A stretch of DNA of 64,000 bases from Arthrobacter sp. StoSoilB20 (GTDB lineage: Bacteria > Actinomycetota > Actinomycetes > Actinomycetales > Micrococcaceae): NCBI RefSeq assembly GCF_019977295.1, contig NZ_AP024651.1, positions 3,472,001 to 3,536,000 of the forward strand, given 5' to 3'. Position numbers and translations under genes: made by a program. Below, one piece after another: positions 8,919-16,499 of this stretch (position 1 is its first letter; every line of letters starts with the position of its first letter). The notes under the pieces were generated by a model. It had not been told where the DNA came from. It did not search any database and was given only the letters and a program-made list of their open reading frames with translations.

Positions 8919-8953
8919 AAAAAAGACCCCGCAGGCGAAAGCTGCGGGGTCTT
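8919..8953 (-). terminator. Intrinsic terminator after tRNA-Met
   Basis: A 12-bp hairpin (8923-8934 with 8942-8953, AAGACCCCGCAG arm) followed on the minus strand by six T residues (8919-8924 as A on plus). Confidence 0.85.
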
Positions 8954-8959
8954 GCTCTG

Positions 8960-9033
8960 TAGCGGTGGGGAGGCTCGATCTCCCGACCTCACGATTATGA
9001 GTCGTGCGCTCTAACCAACTGAGCTACACCGCC
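8960..9033 (-). tRNA. tRNA-Met (anticodon CAT), elongator type
   Basis: The minus strand folds into a complete cloverleaf of 74 nt: acceptor GGCGGTG paired with CACCGCT, D-loop GTAGCTCAGTTGGTTAGAGC, anticodon loop CTCATAA, and T-arm with GATCGAGC (the T-loop has A where T is usual). No CCA is encoded. The first base pair and lack of initiator features argue for elongator Met, not fMet. Confidence 0.93.
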
Positions 9034-9042
9034 ACGAATGAG

Positions 9043-9084
9043 AAAAACCTGTGCCAAGCCGGTCAAAAACCGCCTTGACACAGG
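9043..9084 (-). terminator. Intrinsic terminator between tRNA-Thr and tRNA-Met
   Basis: An imperfect hairpin with CCTGTG/CACAGG, CAAG/CTTG and GGT/ACC stems (9048-9084), followed on the minus strand by TTTTT (9043-9047). It would end the tRNA-Thr transcript before tRNA-Met. Confidence 0.75.
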
Positions 9085-9095
9085 CCCTCATTCAG

Positions 9096-9167
9096 AGCCC
9101 CCCACCGGAATCGATCCGGTGACCTCGTTCTTACCAAGAACGCGCTCTACCACTGAGCTAGGGGGGC
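9096..9167 (-). tRNA. tRNA-Thr (anticodon GGT)
   Basis: 72-nt cloverleaf on the minus strand: acceptor GCCCCCC with GGGGGGC, D-arm TAGCTCAGTGGTAGAGC, anticodon stem CGTTC/GAACG around TTGGTAA, T-loop GATCGATTC. The discriminator is T and CCA is not encoded. Confidence 0.95.
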
Positions 9168-9178
9168 AACGAGTAAAT

Positions 9179-9207
9179 ACTCTACCGGACGTTTTCAGAA
9201 GCTACAA
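9179..9207 (-). promoter_or_regulatory. Promoter of tRNA-Thr
   Basis: On the minus strand TTGTAG (9202-9207), 17 bases, then TAGAGT (9179-9184), ending 11 bp before the tRNA 5' end. Good sigma-70-like spacing. Confidence 0.6.
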
Positions 9208-9328
9208 ATCGGCGAAAGAACGCGGAAAATCAGCGCCGACACAATTTGCGAAGACGAGGTTTTGTTGATCTATTTTTCGCGCCTTTGGTAGTGCCGCTGC
9301 ACCTGCCACGGCTCTTTGATTGCTCCAG

Positions 9329-9847
9329 TCAGGGCAGTCGCAACACCTGCCCCGGGTAGATCCGGTCCGGGTTGGGAACGGTGTCGGCGTTGGTGGCAAT
9401 CAGCGCTCCGAGATCCACCCCGAACTGCGCCGCGATCCCGCTCATGGTGTCTCCCTGCTCCACAACCACCTCCGTGACGCGTGGAGCCACCGGCCCCTGC
9501 TGTCCGGCCCCTGCTGCGGCTTCTGCGGCTGCTTCCTGCGCCTGCGGCTGGACTTCCGGGGCCTCGGGCTCCAAGCCCTCCTGACGCGCCTCCTGGGCTG
9601 CTGCGGCATTCGCTGCCGCCTGTTGTTCAGCAGCTTGGGCTGCGGCAGCCTCCGCAGCCTCCCGGTCCGCGGTTGAAACCTCGACGGCGGCAGCATCCTC
9701 GGCGGCCTGGTTCACGGCCGTTTGGGCTGCTGCATCCTCCCCTGCCGTTTCGGGGGCAACGGGCGCAGCGTGCTCCCTGTGATCCTTTTCACCTGGCTGC
9801 TTTCCGCCGAATCCCAGGTTCTTCTTCACGTTGTCCAGCAATCCCAT
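9329..9847 (-). CDS. LysM-domain protein with disordered Ala/Glu-rich region
   Basis: 172-residue protein. The N-terminus (MGLLDNVKKNLGFGGKQPG) is short and basic without a signal peptide. Residues 25-120 are low complexity, rich in Ala, Glu and Gln. A single LysM domain fills the C-terminus, from VTEVVVEQGDTMSGIAAQFG to IYPGQVLRLP. The layout resembles cytoplasmic LysM proteins such as Kbp/YgaU rather than secreted wall hydrolases; no catalytic domain is present. Its role is unknown; potassium or wall-fragment binding is only an analogy. Confidence 0.82.
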   Translation of the reverse strand: MGLLDNVKKNLGFGGKQPGEKDHREHAAPVAPETAGEDAAAQTAVNQAAEDAAAVEVSTADREAAEAAAAQAAEQQAAANAAAAQEARQEGLEPEAPEVQPQAQEAAAEAAAGAGQQGPVAPRVTEVVVEQGDTMSGIAAQFGVDLGALIATNADTVPNPDRIYPGQVLRLP

Positions 9848-9942
9848 GGAGCATCCTCCTGCGTTCTGCGTATGTTCAGCCGTGACTCGATCGTACGGCG
9901 GAGCACCGTCCCATGGAACCCGGAAACAGGGCTTAAACGCGT

Positions 9943-9972
9943 CAGGGGGCCGGCTCGAAAGCCGGCCCCCTG
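9943..9972. terminator. Strong GC hairpin downstream of DEAD-box helicase gene
   Basis: Perfect 12-bp arms CAGGGGGCCGGC (9943-9954) and their complement (9961-9972) around TCGAAA. No T tract follows on either strand, so it may be a Rho-independent-like or stabilising hairpin for the helicase mRNA (minus). Confidence 0.6.
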
Positions 9973-10003
9973 ATGGGAACTACTGGGTGATGATCACCAA
10001 GAA

Positions 10004-10054
10004 AGTGTTTACCACTTGGAGGTGTTTACCACTTGGAAGTGTTTACCACTTGCC
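10004..10054. repeat. Three 17-bp tandem repeats spanning the helicase stop codon
   Basis: Units (A/G)GTGTTTACCACTTGGA at 10004-10020, 10021-10037 and 10038-10054 (the last two bases differ in the third). The unit nearest the gene encodes the last Lys-Trp-stop of the helicase; the other two copy that Lys-Trp-stop into the 3' untranslated region. Confidence 0.9.
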
Positions 10055-12262
10055 CTTGCGGTTGAAATCGCGGTGTCCGCCTTCGCCGCCACTGCGGGGC
10101 TTGCGGGCGCCGTCACCGTGACCGCCGAAGCGGGAGCCGCTGGCCTGGCCACGGTCGCGGTCGCCGAAGCTGCCTGCCGTGCGCTCAGAGCGGTCGCTGT
10201 ACGAGCGGCCACCACGGTCAGCGGAGGTACGCTCGCCGCCTTCGGACTTGCGGAAGTCCTTCTTGAAGCCGCCGTTGCCCTTGAAGTTGCCGCCGCCACG
10301 GTTCTCGCGGTCGCCATAGCCGCCACGTCCACCGCCGCCGCCACCTTGGTAGCTGCCACGGTCGCCGCTGGGCTTGCGTCCGTTGTCCAGTTCGAGGTGG
10401 ATCAACTCGCCACCGATGCGGGTGCGGGACAGTGCACGCAACTGCTCGGGGCTGAGGTCTGCCGGAAGCTCCACCAGGGAGTGGTCCGAGCGGATGTCGA
10501 TCCCGCCGATCTGTGCGGAGGAAATGCCGCCTTCGTTGGCAATGGCGCCCACGATGGAACCCGGCATGACGCGCTGGCGGCGTCCGACGGCGATCCTGTA
10601 GGTGGCATTGCCCTCGGTGAGTGCGCGGGTCGGGCCACGGGAGCCGAAGCCGTCCTTGGAGCGCTCACGCTTCTGGTACTCGGGAGCTGCAGGCAGTTCC
10701 TTGACCAGCAAGGGCTGTCCACCCTGCGCCATGACGGCCAGGGCAGCAGCGATCTCAGCTGCCGGAACGTTGTGCTCTTCCTCGTAGGAGGAGATGAGGT
10801 CGCGGAACGCTGCTACATCCTCGGACGCGAGGGTCTCGGTGATGCGCTCGGCGAACTTGCCCAGGCGCAGCGTGTTCACGGTCTCGGCGGTGGGCAGGTG
10901 CATCTGCTCCACCGGCTGGCGGGTTGCCTTCTCGATGGAACGCAGCAGGTACTTCTCGCGCGGCGTCATGAAGAGGATGGCGTCACCGGAACGGCCTGCA
11001 CGGCCGGTGCGGCCGATGCGGTGCACGTAGGACTCGGTGTCGTGCGGGATGTCGTAGTTGATGACGTGGCTGATGCGCTCAACGTCAAGGCCACGGGCAG
11101 CGACGTCGGTGGCCACGAGGATGTCGATGCGGCCTTCCTTCAGCGCGTCAACAGTGCGCTCGCGCTGCTGCTGCGGGATGTCGCCGTTGATGGCGGCAGC
11201 CTGGAAACCGCGGGACTTCAGCTTGTCGGCGAGGTCCTCGGTAGCCATCTTGGTGCGCACGAAGGCGATGACGCCGTCGAACTCTTCAACCTCGAGGATG
11301 CGGGTCAGTGCGTCCAGCTTGTGCGGGCCCATGACCTGGAGGTAACGCTGCTTGGTGTTGGCACCCGTAGTGGTCTTGGACTTCACGGAGATTTCAGCAG
11401 GGTTGTTCAGGTACTGCTTGGACATGCGGCGGATCTGGCCCGGCATGGTGGCAGAGAACAGGGCAACCTGGCGGCTCTCCGGGGTCTGCTGGAAGATCTG
11501 CTCAACGTCATCGGCAAAGCCCATGCGCAGCATCTCGTCGGCTTCATCCAGCACCAGGTACTGGAGTTCGGAGAGGTCCAGGGAACCCTTGGCGATGTGG
11601 TCGATCACACGGCCCGGGGTACCGACAACAACCTGTGCACCGCGGCGCAGGCCGGCAAGCTGCGGGCCGTAAGCCGAGCCACCGTAGACGGGAAGGACGG
11701 TGAAGTCGTCTATGTGCTTGGCGTAGGAGGTGAACGCCTCGGCAACCTGGAGGGCGAGTTCACGCGTCGGGGCCAGGACCAGTGCCTGGGTCTTGCGTGA
11801 GGGGCCGTTGAGGTCATGGAGTTCGGCCAGGCGGGACAGGGCAGGAACAGCGAATGCTGCGGTCTTGCCGGTACCGGTCTGGGCGAGGCCGACGACGTCG
11901 CGGCCTTCCAGGAGCAGCGGAATGGTGGCTGCCTGGATGGGGGACGGCTTCTCGTAGCCGACATCCTGCAGGGCGGCCAGGACGCGGCCATCAATGCCAA
12001 GATCGACGAAGCGGACGCCTTCTTCTTCCTCGTCTTCTGCCTTGGGGGCAGCAGGCTCGGTTGCTTCTGCCTTGGCGGCAGGAGCTTCAGTGAAGGCAGG
12101 AGCTTCAGTGAAAGTGGGGGCTGCGGACTCAGGTGCAGCGTTCTCGACGGGGGCAGCGGCAGCAGCCGGTGCTTCAGCTTCGGCGGTAGTCTCTGCTGCA
12201 ACAGCGGACTCTGCGGACTCAGTGGTCTGGGCGTCGAAGTTTTCGTTGAGATTTTCGGTCAT
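10043..12262 (-). CDS. deaD: DEAD-box ATP-dependent RNA helicase, CsdA/DeaD type
   Basis: RNA-unwinding ATPase for ribosome assembly and mRNA turnover, probably important in the cold. From ATG 12262 it has 739 residues; that start has GAGGA ten bases upstream, while an ATG 21 bp earlier has no ribosome binding site. Order: acidic Ala/Glu-rich tail (1-75), Q motif and helicase N domain (AQTGTGKTAA, PTRELALQ, VLDEADEM, SATMP), helicase C domain (HRIGRTGRAG), a DbpA/CsdA RNA-binding domain near 570-650 (IVGAIANEGGISSAQIGGID), then a Gly/Arg-rich basic tail. The tail is longer than in E. coli and likely binds RNA nonspecifically. It stands alone behind a 391-bp leader region. Confidence 0.95.
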   Translation of the reverse strand: MTENLNENFDAQTTESAESAVAAETTAEAEAPAAAAAPVENAAPESAAPTFTEAPAFTEAPAAKAEATEPAAPKAEDEEEEGVRFVDLGIDGRVLAALQDVGYEKPSPIQAATIPLLLEGRDVVGLAQTGTGKTAAFAVPALSRLAELHDLNGPSRKTQALVLAPTRELALQVAEAFTSYAKHIDDFTVLPVYGGSAYGPQLAGLRRGAQVVVGTPGRVIDHIAKGSLDLSELQYLVLDEADEMLRMGFADDVEQIFQQTPESRQVALFSATMPGQIRRMSKQYLNNPAEISVKSKTTTGANTKQRYLQVMGPHKLDALTRILEVEEFDGVIAFVRTKMATEDLADKLKSRGFQAAAINGDIPQQQRERTVDALKEGRIDILVATDVAARGLDVERISHVINYDIPHDTESYVHRIGRTGRAGRSGDAILFMTPREKYLLRSIEKATRQPVEQMHLPTAETVNTLRLGKFAERITETLASEDVAAFRDLISSYEEEHNVPAAEIAAALAVMAQGGQPLLVKELPAAPEYQKRERSKDGFGSRGPTRALTEGNATYRIAVGRRQRVMPGSIVGAIANEGGISSAQIGGIDIRSDHSLVELPADLSPEQLRALSRTRIGGELIHLELDNGRKPSGDRGSYQGGGGGGRGGYGDRENRGGGNFKGNGGFKKDFRKSEGGERTSADRGGRSYSDRSERTAGSFGDRDRGQASGSRFGGHGDGARKPRSGGEGGHRDFNRKGKW

Positions 12263-12653
12263 AGGGGGAAATTCCTCATCCATAGGGCAGTCGGCGCGGC
12301 CCGGTTGGGCTTGGCCGCATTACTCGTCGCGAAAACAGGCAAAGTGCCCTGCTTTCGCAAGAAGTCCGGCGCTATCGCAATCCCATGGCAGGACTTCCCG
12401 CTGCATCTCTTGGCTGCTATCCCAGCAGTCTGTACAGCGTTTTCTTTAGCCGGCTCTCCCTATGAAAATGCCCGCACACAATTGCGGGCCCCAACACTTA
12501 CCAGTCCTGCCTCAAGAATTGGGCAGGAGAAAGGGATTTCCGGAGTGGGGGATGTTTCAAGTGTAGGGCACAGGTGCCTGTCACCGCGACTCCAGAGTCC
12601 GCGAATTCCTGGTGAGCTTGTTCACACACACCCTGGCGGCCATCCATGCGGCC
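12263..12653 (-). promoter_or_regulatory. Long gene-free leader region upstream of the DEAD-box helicase
   Basis: 391 bp with no convincing gene. Two short hairpins can be read: GCCCGC/GCGGGC (12470-12489, followed on the minus strand by ATTTTC) and TCCTGCC/GGCAGGA around 12504-12528. The region presumably holds the helicase promoter and a structured leader; long leaders are common for cold-induced DEAD-box genes. No confident promoter could be picked. Confidence 0.35.
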
Positions 12654-13307
12654 CTAGAGTCCGTTCCTCCGGAGTACTTTTTCAAAGACCGGGTGGTAGT
12701 CCTCCTGCAAACGGATTTCCCCGTCAGCCTCGGCGTCCAACAGGATCTGCACCAGTTCAGGATCAGGTTCGCTGAACCATTGGCCAACGGTGATGCCGTG
12801 CTTGGGAACGAACGTACGGTGGATATGGTCCCCGGCAGAAATGGTTCCGGTCCTAATCACCCTCAGGTACGTGCCGACCCGGCCCGCCTGCGTGAACCGC
12901 TTCACCCACTGCGGCTCGTCCAGTACCCGTTGGAAGGTAGCGCAGGGCACGCGCGGGGACGTGACCTCAACCTCCACGTCCAGGCCGATCTTCCACCGTT
13001 CACCGATCACGGCGCCGGTGGCCTCGATGCCGGACACCCGCAGGTTCTCGCCAAAGAGGCCTGCCGGTACTTCCCGCTGCAGTTCGGCTGCCCAGAAGTC
13101 CGCATCCGCCTGGGAGTAGGCGTACAGTGCCTGGTCTTCGCCGCCGTGGTCCACCCGGTTGGCTTGGACGTCACCGTGCAGCCCCAGCTTGTGGACCTTG
13201 ACCGGCCCTTCCACCGGACGCTTGTCCATGGCCGTGACTCCCACGTTGCCGGTATCAGGCAGCAGCTGGTGGACACGGCAGACGGCCAGGAGGGAAGCAG
13301 CGTTCAT
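12654..13307 (-). CDS. MOSC-domain protein (YiiM-like)
   Basis: 217-residue MOSC (molybdenum cofactor sulfurase C-terminal) domain protein. Family features: KLGLHGDVQANRVDHGGEDQALYAYS, GLFGENLRVSG and the later VGTYLRVIRTGTISAGDHI. YiiM proteins reduce N-hydroxylated purines with a molybdenum cofactor; this activity is known for the E. coli member and only inferred here. The conserved Cys expected in the cofactor pocket is present as VPCATFQRVL near residue 135. It has no operon partner and is preceded by the KdpE-like regulator on the same strand. Confidence 0.85.
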   Translation of the reverse strand: MNAASLLAVCRVHQLLPDTGNVGVTAMDKRPVEGPVKVHKLGLHGDVQANRVDHGGEDQALYAYSQADADFWAAELQREVPAGLFGENLRVSGIEATGAVIGERWKIGLDVEVEVTSPRVPCATFQRVLDEPQWVKRFTQAGRVGTYLRVIRTGTISAGDHIHRTFVPKHGITVGQWFSEPDPELVQILLDAEADGEIRLQEDYHPVFEKVLRRNGL

Positions 13308-13351
13308 GGCAACAGTCTACGGACGGTCCCAAGCCAAAGTGCGGGTTTTCG

Positions 13352-13379
13352 GTTCAGGGATCAAAGTTCAGGGATCAAA
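13352..13379. repeat. Exact 14-bp tandem duplication spanning the KdpE stop codon
   Basis: GTTCAGGGATCAAA occurs twice without a gap (13352-13365 and 13366-13379). The copy nearest the gene holds the last Phe-Asp-Pro codons and TGA of the response regulator; the second copy repeats them downstream. Confidence 0.95.
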
Positions 13380-14042
13380 ACGGTAGCCCATGCCGGCTTC
13401 GGTGTGCAGATGGCGTGGCTCTGAAGGATCGCGCTCCAGCTTCCGGCGCAACTGGGCAATGTAGACCCGCAGGTATTGGGTTTCCTTGGCATAGGCCTGC
13501 CCCCAAACCTGCGTGAGGATTTGCTGCTGGCTCACCAGCTTCCCCTTGTTGCGGACCAGGAGCTCCAGGATGTTCCATTCCGTGGGCGTCAACCGGACTT
13601 CCGCGCCGTCCTTGACGATTTTCCTGCCGGCCAAATCCACCATGAAATCGGCGGTGGCCAGCGTTGGTTCTTCCTGGCCCGTGACCACACGGCGTGAGGC
13701 CACCCGGAGCCTGGCCAGCAGCTCATCCAAACCGAAGGGCTTGGTCACGTAGTCGTCCGCACCGGCGTCGAGCGCTTCGACCTTGTCCTCGGAGGCGTGC
13801 CTGGCGGAAAGCACAATGATGGGCATGCTGCTCCACCCGCGAATGCGGCGGATGATCTCCACGCCGTCCATATCCGGCAGCCCAAGGTCCAGCACCACGA
13901 TCTCCACGGGTTGCTTGGCGACAGCCTGCAGGGCCTCGGCGCCGCTCCCCACGGACAACGCCTGGTAGCCATGGGCCTGGAGGGTGATCTGCATGGCGCG
14001 GGCAATCCGGGCCTCGTCCTCAACGATCAGCACCAGCGTCAT
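13368..14042 (-). CDS. OmpR/KdpE-type response regulator
   Basis: 224-residue two-component regulator. Receiver domain (1-115): acidic pocket EDE, phosphoacceptor Asp in VVLDLGLPDMDG, and Lys in YVTKPFG. A winged-helix DNA-binding domain follows (125-224) with LTPTEWNILELLVRNKGKLV and YLRVYIAQLRRKLE, the closest likeness being KdpE. The ATG (14042) overlaps the kinase stop as ATGA, so translation is coupled. No kdpFABC potassium-pump genes lie in the window, so the target is open. Confidence 0.9.
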   Translation of the reverse strand: MTLVLIVEDEARIARAMQITLQAHGYQALSVGSGAEALQAVAKQPVEIVVLDLGLPDMDGVEIIRRIRGWSSMPIIVLSARHASEDKVEALDAGADDYVTKPFGLDELLARLRVASRRVVTGQEEPTLATADFMVDLAGRKIVKDGAEVRLTPTEWNILELLVRNKGKLVSQQQILTQVWGQAYAKETQYLRVYIAQLRRKLERDPSEPRHLHTEAGMGYRFDP

Positions 14043-15553
14043 TGCGGGCCACCGGTCCACAGCGGAAGCGTGACCACCATGGTCAAGCCGCCACCCGGCG
14101 TCGGCTCGGCATCGAGCCTGCCGCCCATGGCCTCACAGAACCCCTTGGCCACGGCCAGTCCCAAGCCGATCCCGCCGCCGCTGCTTTGCCCTGGTCCCCC
14201 GGAGTCGCCGAAGCGCTGGAACGGCTGGAACATGGTGAGGACGTCTTCCCGGCCCACTCCCCTGCCATGATCAACGATCCGCAGTTCACCGGCCGGCCTG
14301 TCTCCCACGGTAATTCCGGCGCCGGTTCTAGCCGTCAGGACCACATCCGAGTCCGGCGCGTACTTTACGGCGTTCTCCACGATGTTGGCCACCACGCGCT
14401 CCAGCATGCCCGCATCGGCCTGGACCGGGGGAAGATTGGGCGGAAGTTCATTGCGGAGATGCCGTGCTGGAACTCCGCGCAACGCCTGCGGCAGTACCTC
14501 GGCCCAGACGATGCCGCCCAGCAGCGGATTCACCGCATCAGCGGTGATCCGGGACATGTCCAGGAGATTGTCCACCAGGTGGTCAAGGCGGTCCGCATAG
14601 TCCTCGATGGTCTCCAACAGCTCCCGCTCCACGTCCGGAGGAAAATCCACGTCCTCCTGCCGCAGGCTGCTGACGGCGAGCTTGATGCCGGCCAGGGGTG
14701 TCCGCAGGTCATGGGACACCGCCCGCAGGATCGATGTCCGCATCTTGTTGCCCTCGGACAGCCGGACGTTGTCCCGGCGGCTCTTCACCAACTGCTGCCG
14801 CTCCCGGACAGCCACCACCAAGGCACCGAACGCTGCCAGCAGCCGCTGGCGTTGCGGGGACAACGCTCCCCCGCGCAGCAACAGCGTGTACTGGGGATCA
14901 ACGACGGCGGCATGATCGGCCGCGGCATGGGTCACCGGCGGATTCGGGCCGGCGCTGGCCAGGACCTGCGAGACCGGAGATGCACCCGGAAGGGAGGGCG
15001 CCCCCGCTGCTGCAGTGCCCAACAGCGTCACCGCTTCCATCCCGAGGTTGGCCCTGACCTTCTCCAGGAACGTTTCCAGGCTTCCGTCCGAACTCAGGAT
15101 CCGCAGGGCCAACCCGCTCAAGGCAGTGGCTTCGGCTTCCGAACGCGCCGCTTCCTGCGCGCGCCTGGTAGCCAGGCCCACGGCAAGTGCAACGCCACAG
15201 GCCACCGCAAGGAAGACCACCAATGTGAACAACGTCGTGGGATCGGCAATGGACAATGAGCCCACCGGATCGGCAGAGAAATAGTTGAGCAGGAAGCTGC
15301 CCAGGACGGCGGCCACCACGGCCGGCCACAACCCGCCGATCGCGGCAACAGCAACCGCCACGGCAAGTTGGAGCAGCATGATCATGGAAAAGTTGCGGAA
15401 GCCAAAGACCGTCACCAGAATTTCGACGGCGGGCGGCAGCAGCAATGCCAGCACCAGGCCGGCGATGACCCGGTTCCGGCCAATGCCGTGCACCGGCGGG
15501 AGCCGAAGCAACACGCCGTCGTCGCCGTTGCTCTCCGCAGTTGGTGCCGCCAT
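14039..15553 (-). CDS. KdpD-like sensor histidine kinase lacking the N-terminal Kdp/Usp module
   Basis: Membrane histidine kinase, 504 residues from ATG 15553, which has AAGGA at a spacing of 7. Four hydrophobic segments (about 30-125, DUF4118) match the KdpD membrane region, followed by a GAF-like linker and the catalytic core: H-box AVSHDLRTPLAGIK, N-box VANIVENAVKYAP, G-boxes RIVDHGRGVG and GGGIGLGLAVAKG. Full KdpD is about 850-900 residues with a cytoplasmic KdpD and Usp domain first; these are absent, so potassium or c-di-AMP sensing by that module is not possible here. It forms an operon with the downstream regulator. Confidence 0.88.
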   Translation of the reverse strand: MAAPTAESNGDDGVLLRLPPVHGIGRNRVIAGLVLALLLPPAVEILVTVFGFRNFSMIMLLQLAVAVAVAAIGGLWPAVVAAVLGSFLLNYFSADPVGSLSIADPTTLFTLVVFLAVACGVALAVGLATRRAQEAARSEAEATALSGLALRILSSDGSLETFLEKVRANLGMEAVTLLGTAAAGAPSLPGASPVSQVLASAGPNPPVTHAAADHAAVVDPQYTLLLRGGALSPQRQRLLAAFGALVVAVRERQQLVKSRRDNVRLSEGNKMRTSILRAVSHDLRTPLAGIKLAVSSLRQEDVDFPPDVERELLETIEDYADRLDHLVDNLLDMSRITADAVNPLLGGIVWAEVLPQALRGVPARHLRNELPPNLPPVQADAGMLERVVANIVENAVKYAPDSDVVLTARTGAGITVGDRPAGELRIVDHGRGVGREDVLTMFQPFQRFGDSGGPGQSSGGGIGLGLAVAKGFCEAMGGRLDAEPTPGGGLTMVVTLPLWTGGPQ

Positions 15554-15705
15554 GGCTCCATCCTTACACGCTTGCCACAATGGGGAGTTGTCCCCAATTA
15601 CGTCTGTCAGCCGTGCCTGCGCCGCCTGCAAGGACTAGGCTTGCTCTGAGCATTCTGGTCCGGCGTGGCGCCGGGCACATCAACGGTCTATCCAGGGGGA
15701 TATAT

Positions 15706-16497
15706 ATGGGCCCGAAAGACAGCCCTGACGCATCCGGCAATAATGGCGGCAGCAGGGACAACAACCCGGACTTTGGAGCGGGCAACAATCCGCCCAAGCC
15801 CCCACCCTGGCAGGTGCCCAAACCCGACCTCCACCCGGAGCTGTTCACCCCCGTCCAGGACGGCGGACAAGGGGGAAACCAGCAACCCAGCCAAGCGGGC
15901 AATCAGCAGGGCAACCAGCAGGGCAACCAACAGGGCAACCAGCCGCCTACCCGCCAGGGCAAGGCTGCGAAGAACAAGAAGGTGCCTGCGGGAGCCCCCT
16001 CCGGCGCAGCACCCCGGCCAGGCCAACCCCAGCCGGGCCAGCCACTGCCAGTAGTGGATCCCTTCGCCCGGGAACGCGAACGCGGCGAGGCCGAGGCTGC
16101 CAAGAAGAAGAAGCGCTCGCAGCGTCGTACCGTAGTGGTCGGCCTCGGCGTGACAGCGCTGCTGGCCGGAACCATCACCGCAATCGTTGCCAGCAACGAG
16201 CAGGAAGCTGACTACGCGCAGGTTTGTTTCAATGAGGAAACCGGCGAGCGCGTTGACGACAACCAGTGTGACAACAGCAGCTCGGCAGGCCGAAGCTCCG
16301 GTGTCTACGCCTGGTACTTCTACTCCCGGGGCGCCAGCGTGCCTGCTGTGGGGCAGAACCGCACCGCCTACCCCAGTTACACCAAGAACGTTCCCACAGG
16401 AGCCAAGTCCTCCACGGGCTACAGCACCAAGGGCGGCACGGTCAGCCGCGGCGGCTTTGGCAGCAGTTCCAAAAGCGGCGGAAGCTCGGGAGGCTAG
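15706..16497 (+). CDS. YgiB/DUF1190-like membrane-anchored protein
   Basis: 263 residues from ATG 15706 with AGGGGGA five bases upstream. Residues 1-130 are disordered, Pro/Gln/Asn-rich, with a NQQGNQQGNQQGNQ repeat; then a basic cluster (AAKKKKRSQRRT) and one membrane segment (VVVGLGVTALLAGTITAIVA). The outer part has two Cys (VCFNEETGERVDDNQCD), aromatic YAWYFYSRG, and a Gly/Ser tail with SRGGFGSSSKSGG. E. coli YgiB shares the order Cys pair, aromatic stretch and TRGGFG tail, and also precedes a glutathionylspermidine-synthase-like ligase. Function is unknown; it could be a surface substrate of that ligase. The N-terminal half is much longer and more disordered than in YgiB. Confidence 0.65.
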   Translation: MGPKDSPDASGNNGGSRDNNPDFGAGNNPPKPPPWQVPKPDLHPELFTPVQDGGQGGNQQPSQAGNQQGNQQGNQQGNQPPTRQGKAAKNKKVPAGAPSGAAPRPGQPQPGQPLPVVDPFARERERGEAEAAKKKKRSQRRTVVVGLGVTALLAGTITAIVASNEQEADYAQVCFNEETGERVDDNQCDNSSSAGRSSGVYAWYFYSRGASVPAVGQNRTAYPSYTKNVPTGAKSSTGYSTKGGTVSRGGFGSSSKSGGSSGG

Positions 16498-16499
16498 GC

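Noticed and set aside
8960..9033. Initiator tRNA-fMet
   Set aside because: The first base pair and anticodon stem do not match initiator features; sequence fits elongator Met.
10004..10054. Short regular repeats considered as a CRISPR array
   Set aside because: Units are directly adjacent with no spacers and contain a gene's stop codon; no cas genes nearby.
10016..11800. 594-codon plus-strand frame opposite the DEAD-box helicase
   Set aside because: Composition is Ala/Val/Gly-rich shadow coding; the helicase motifs on the minus strand are complete.
13368..15553. Firm assignment as the potassium-regulating kdpDE
   Set aside because: The N-terminal KdpD module and kdpFABC are absent.
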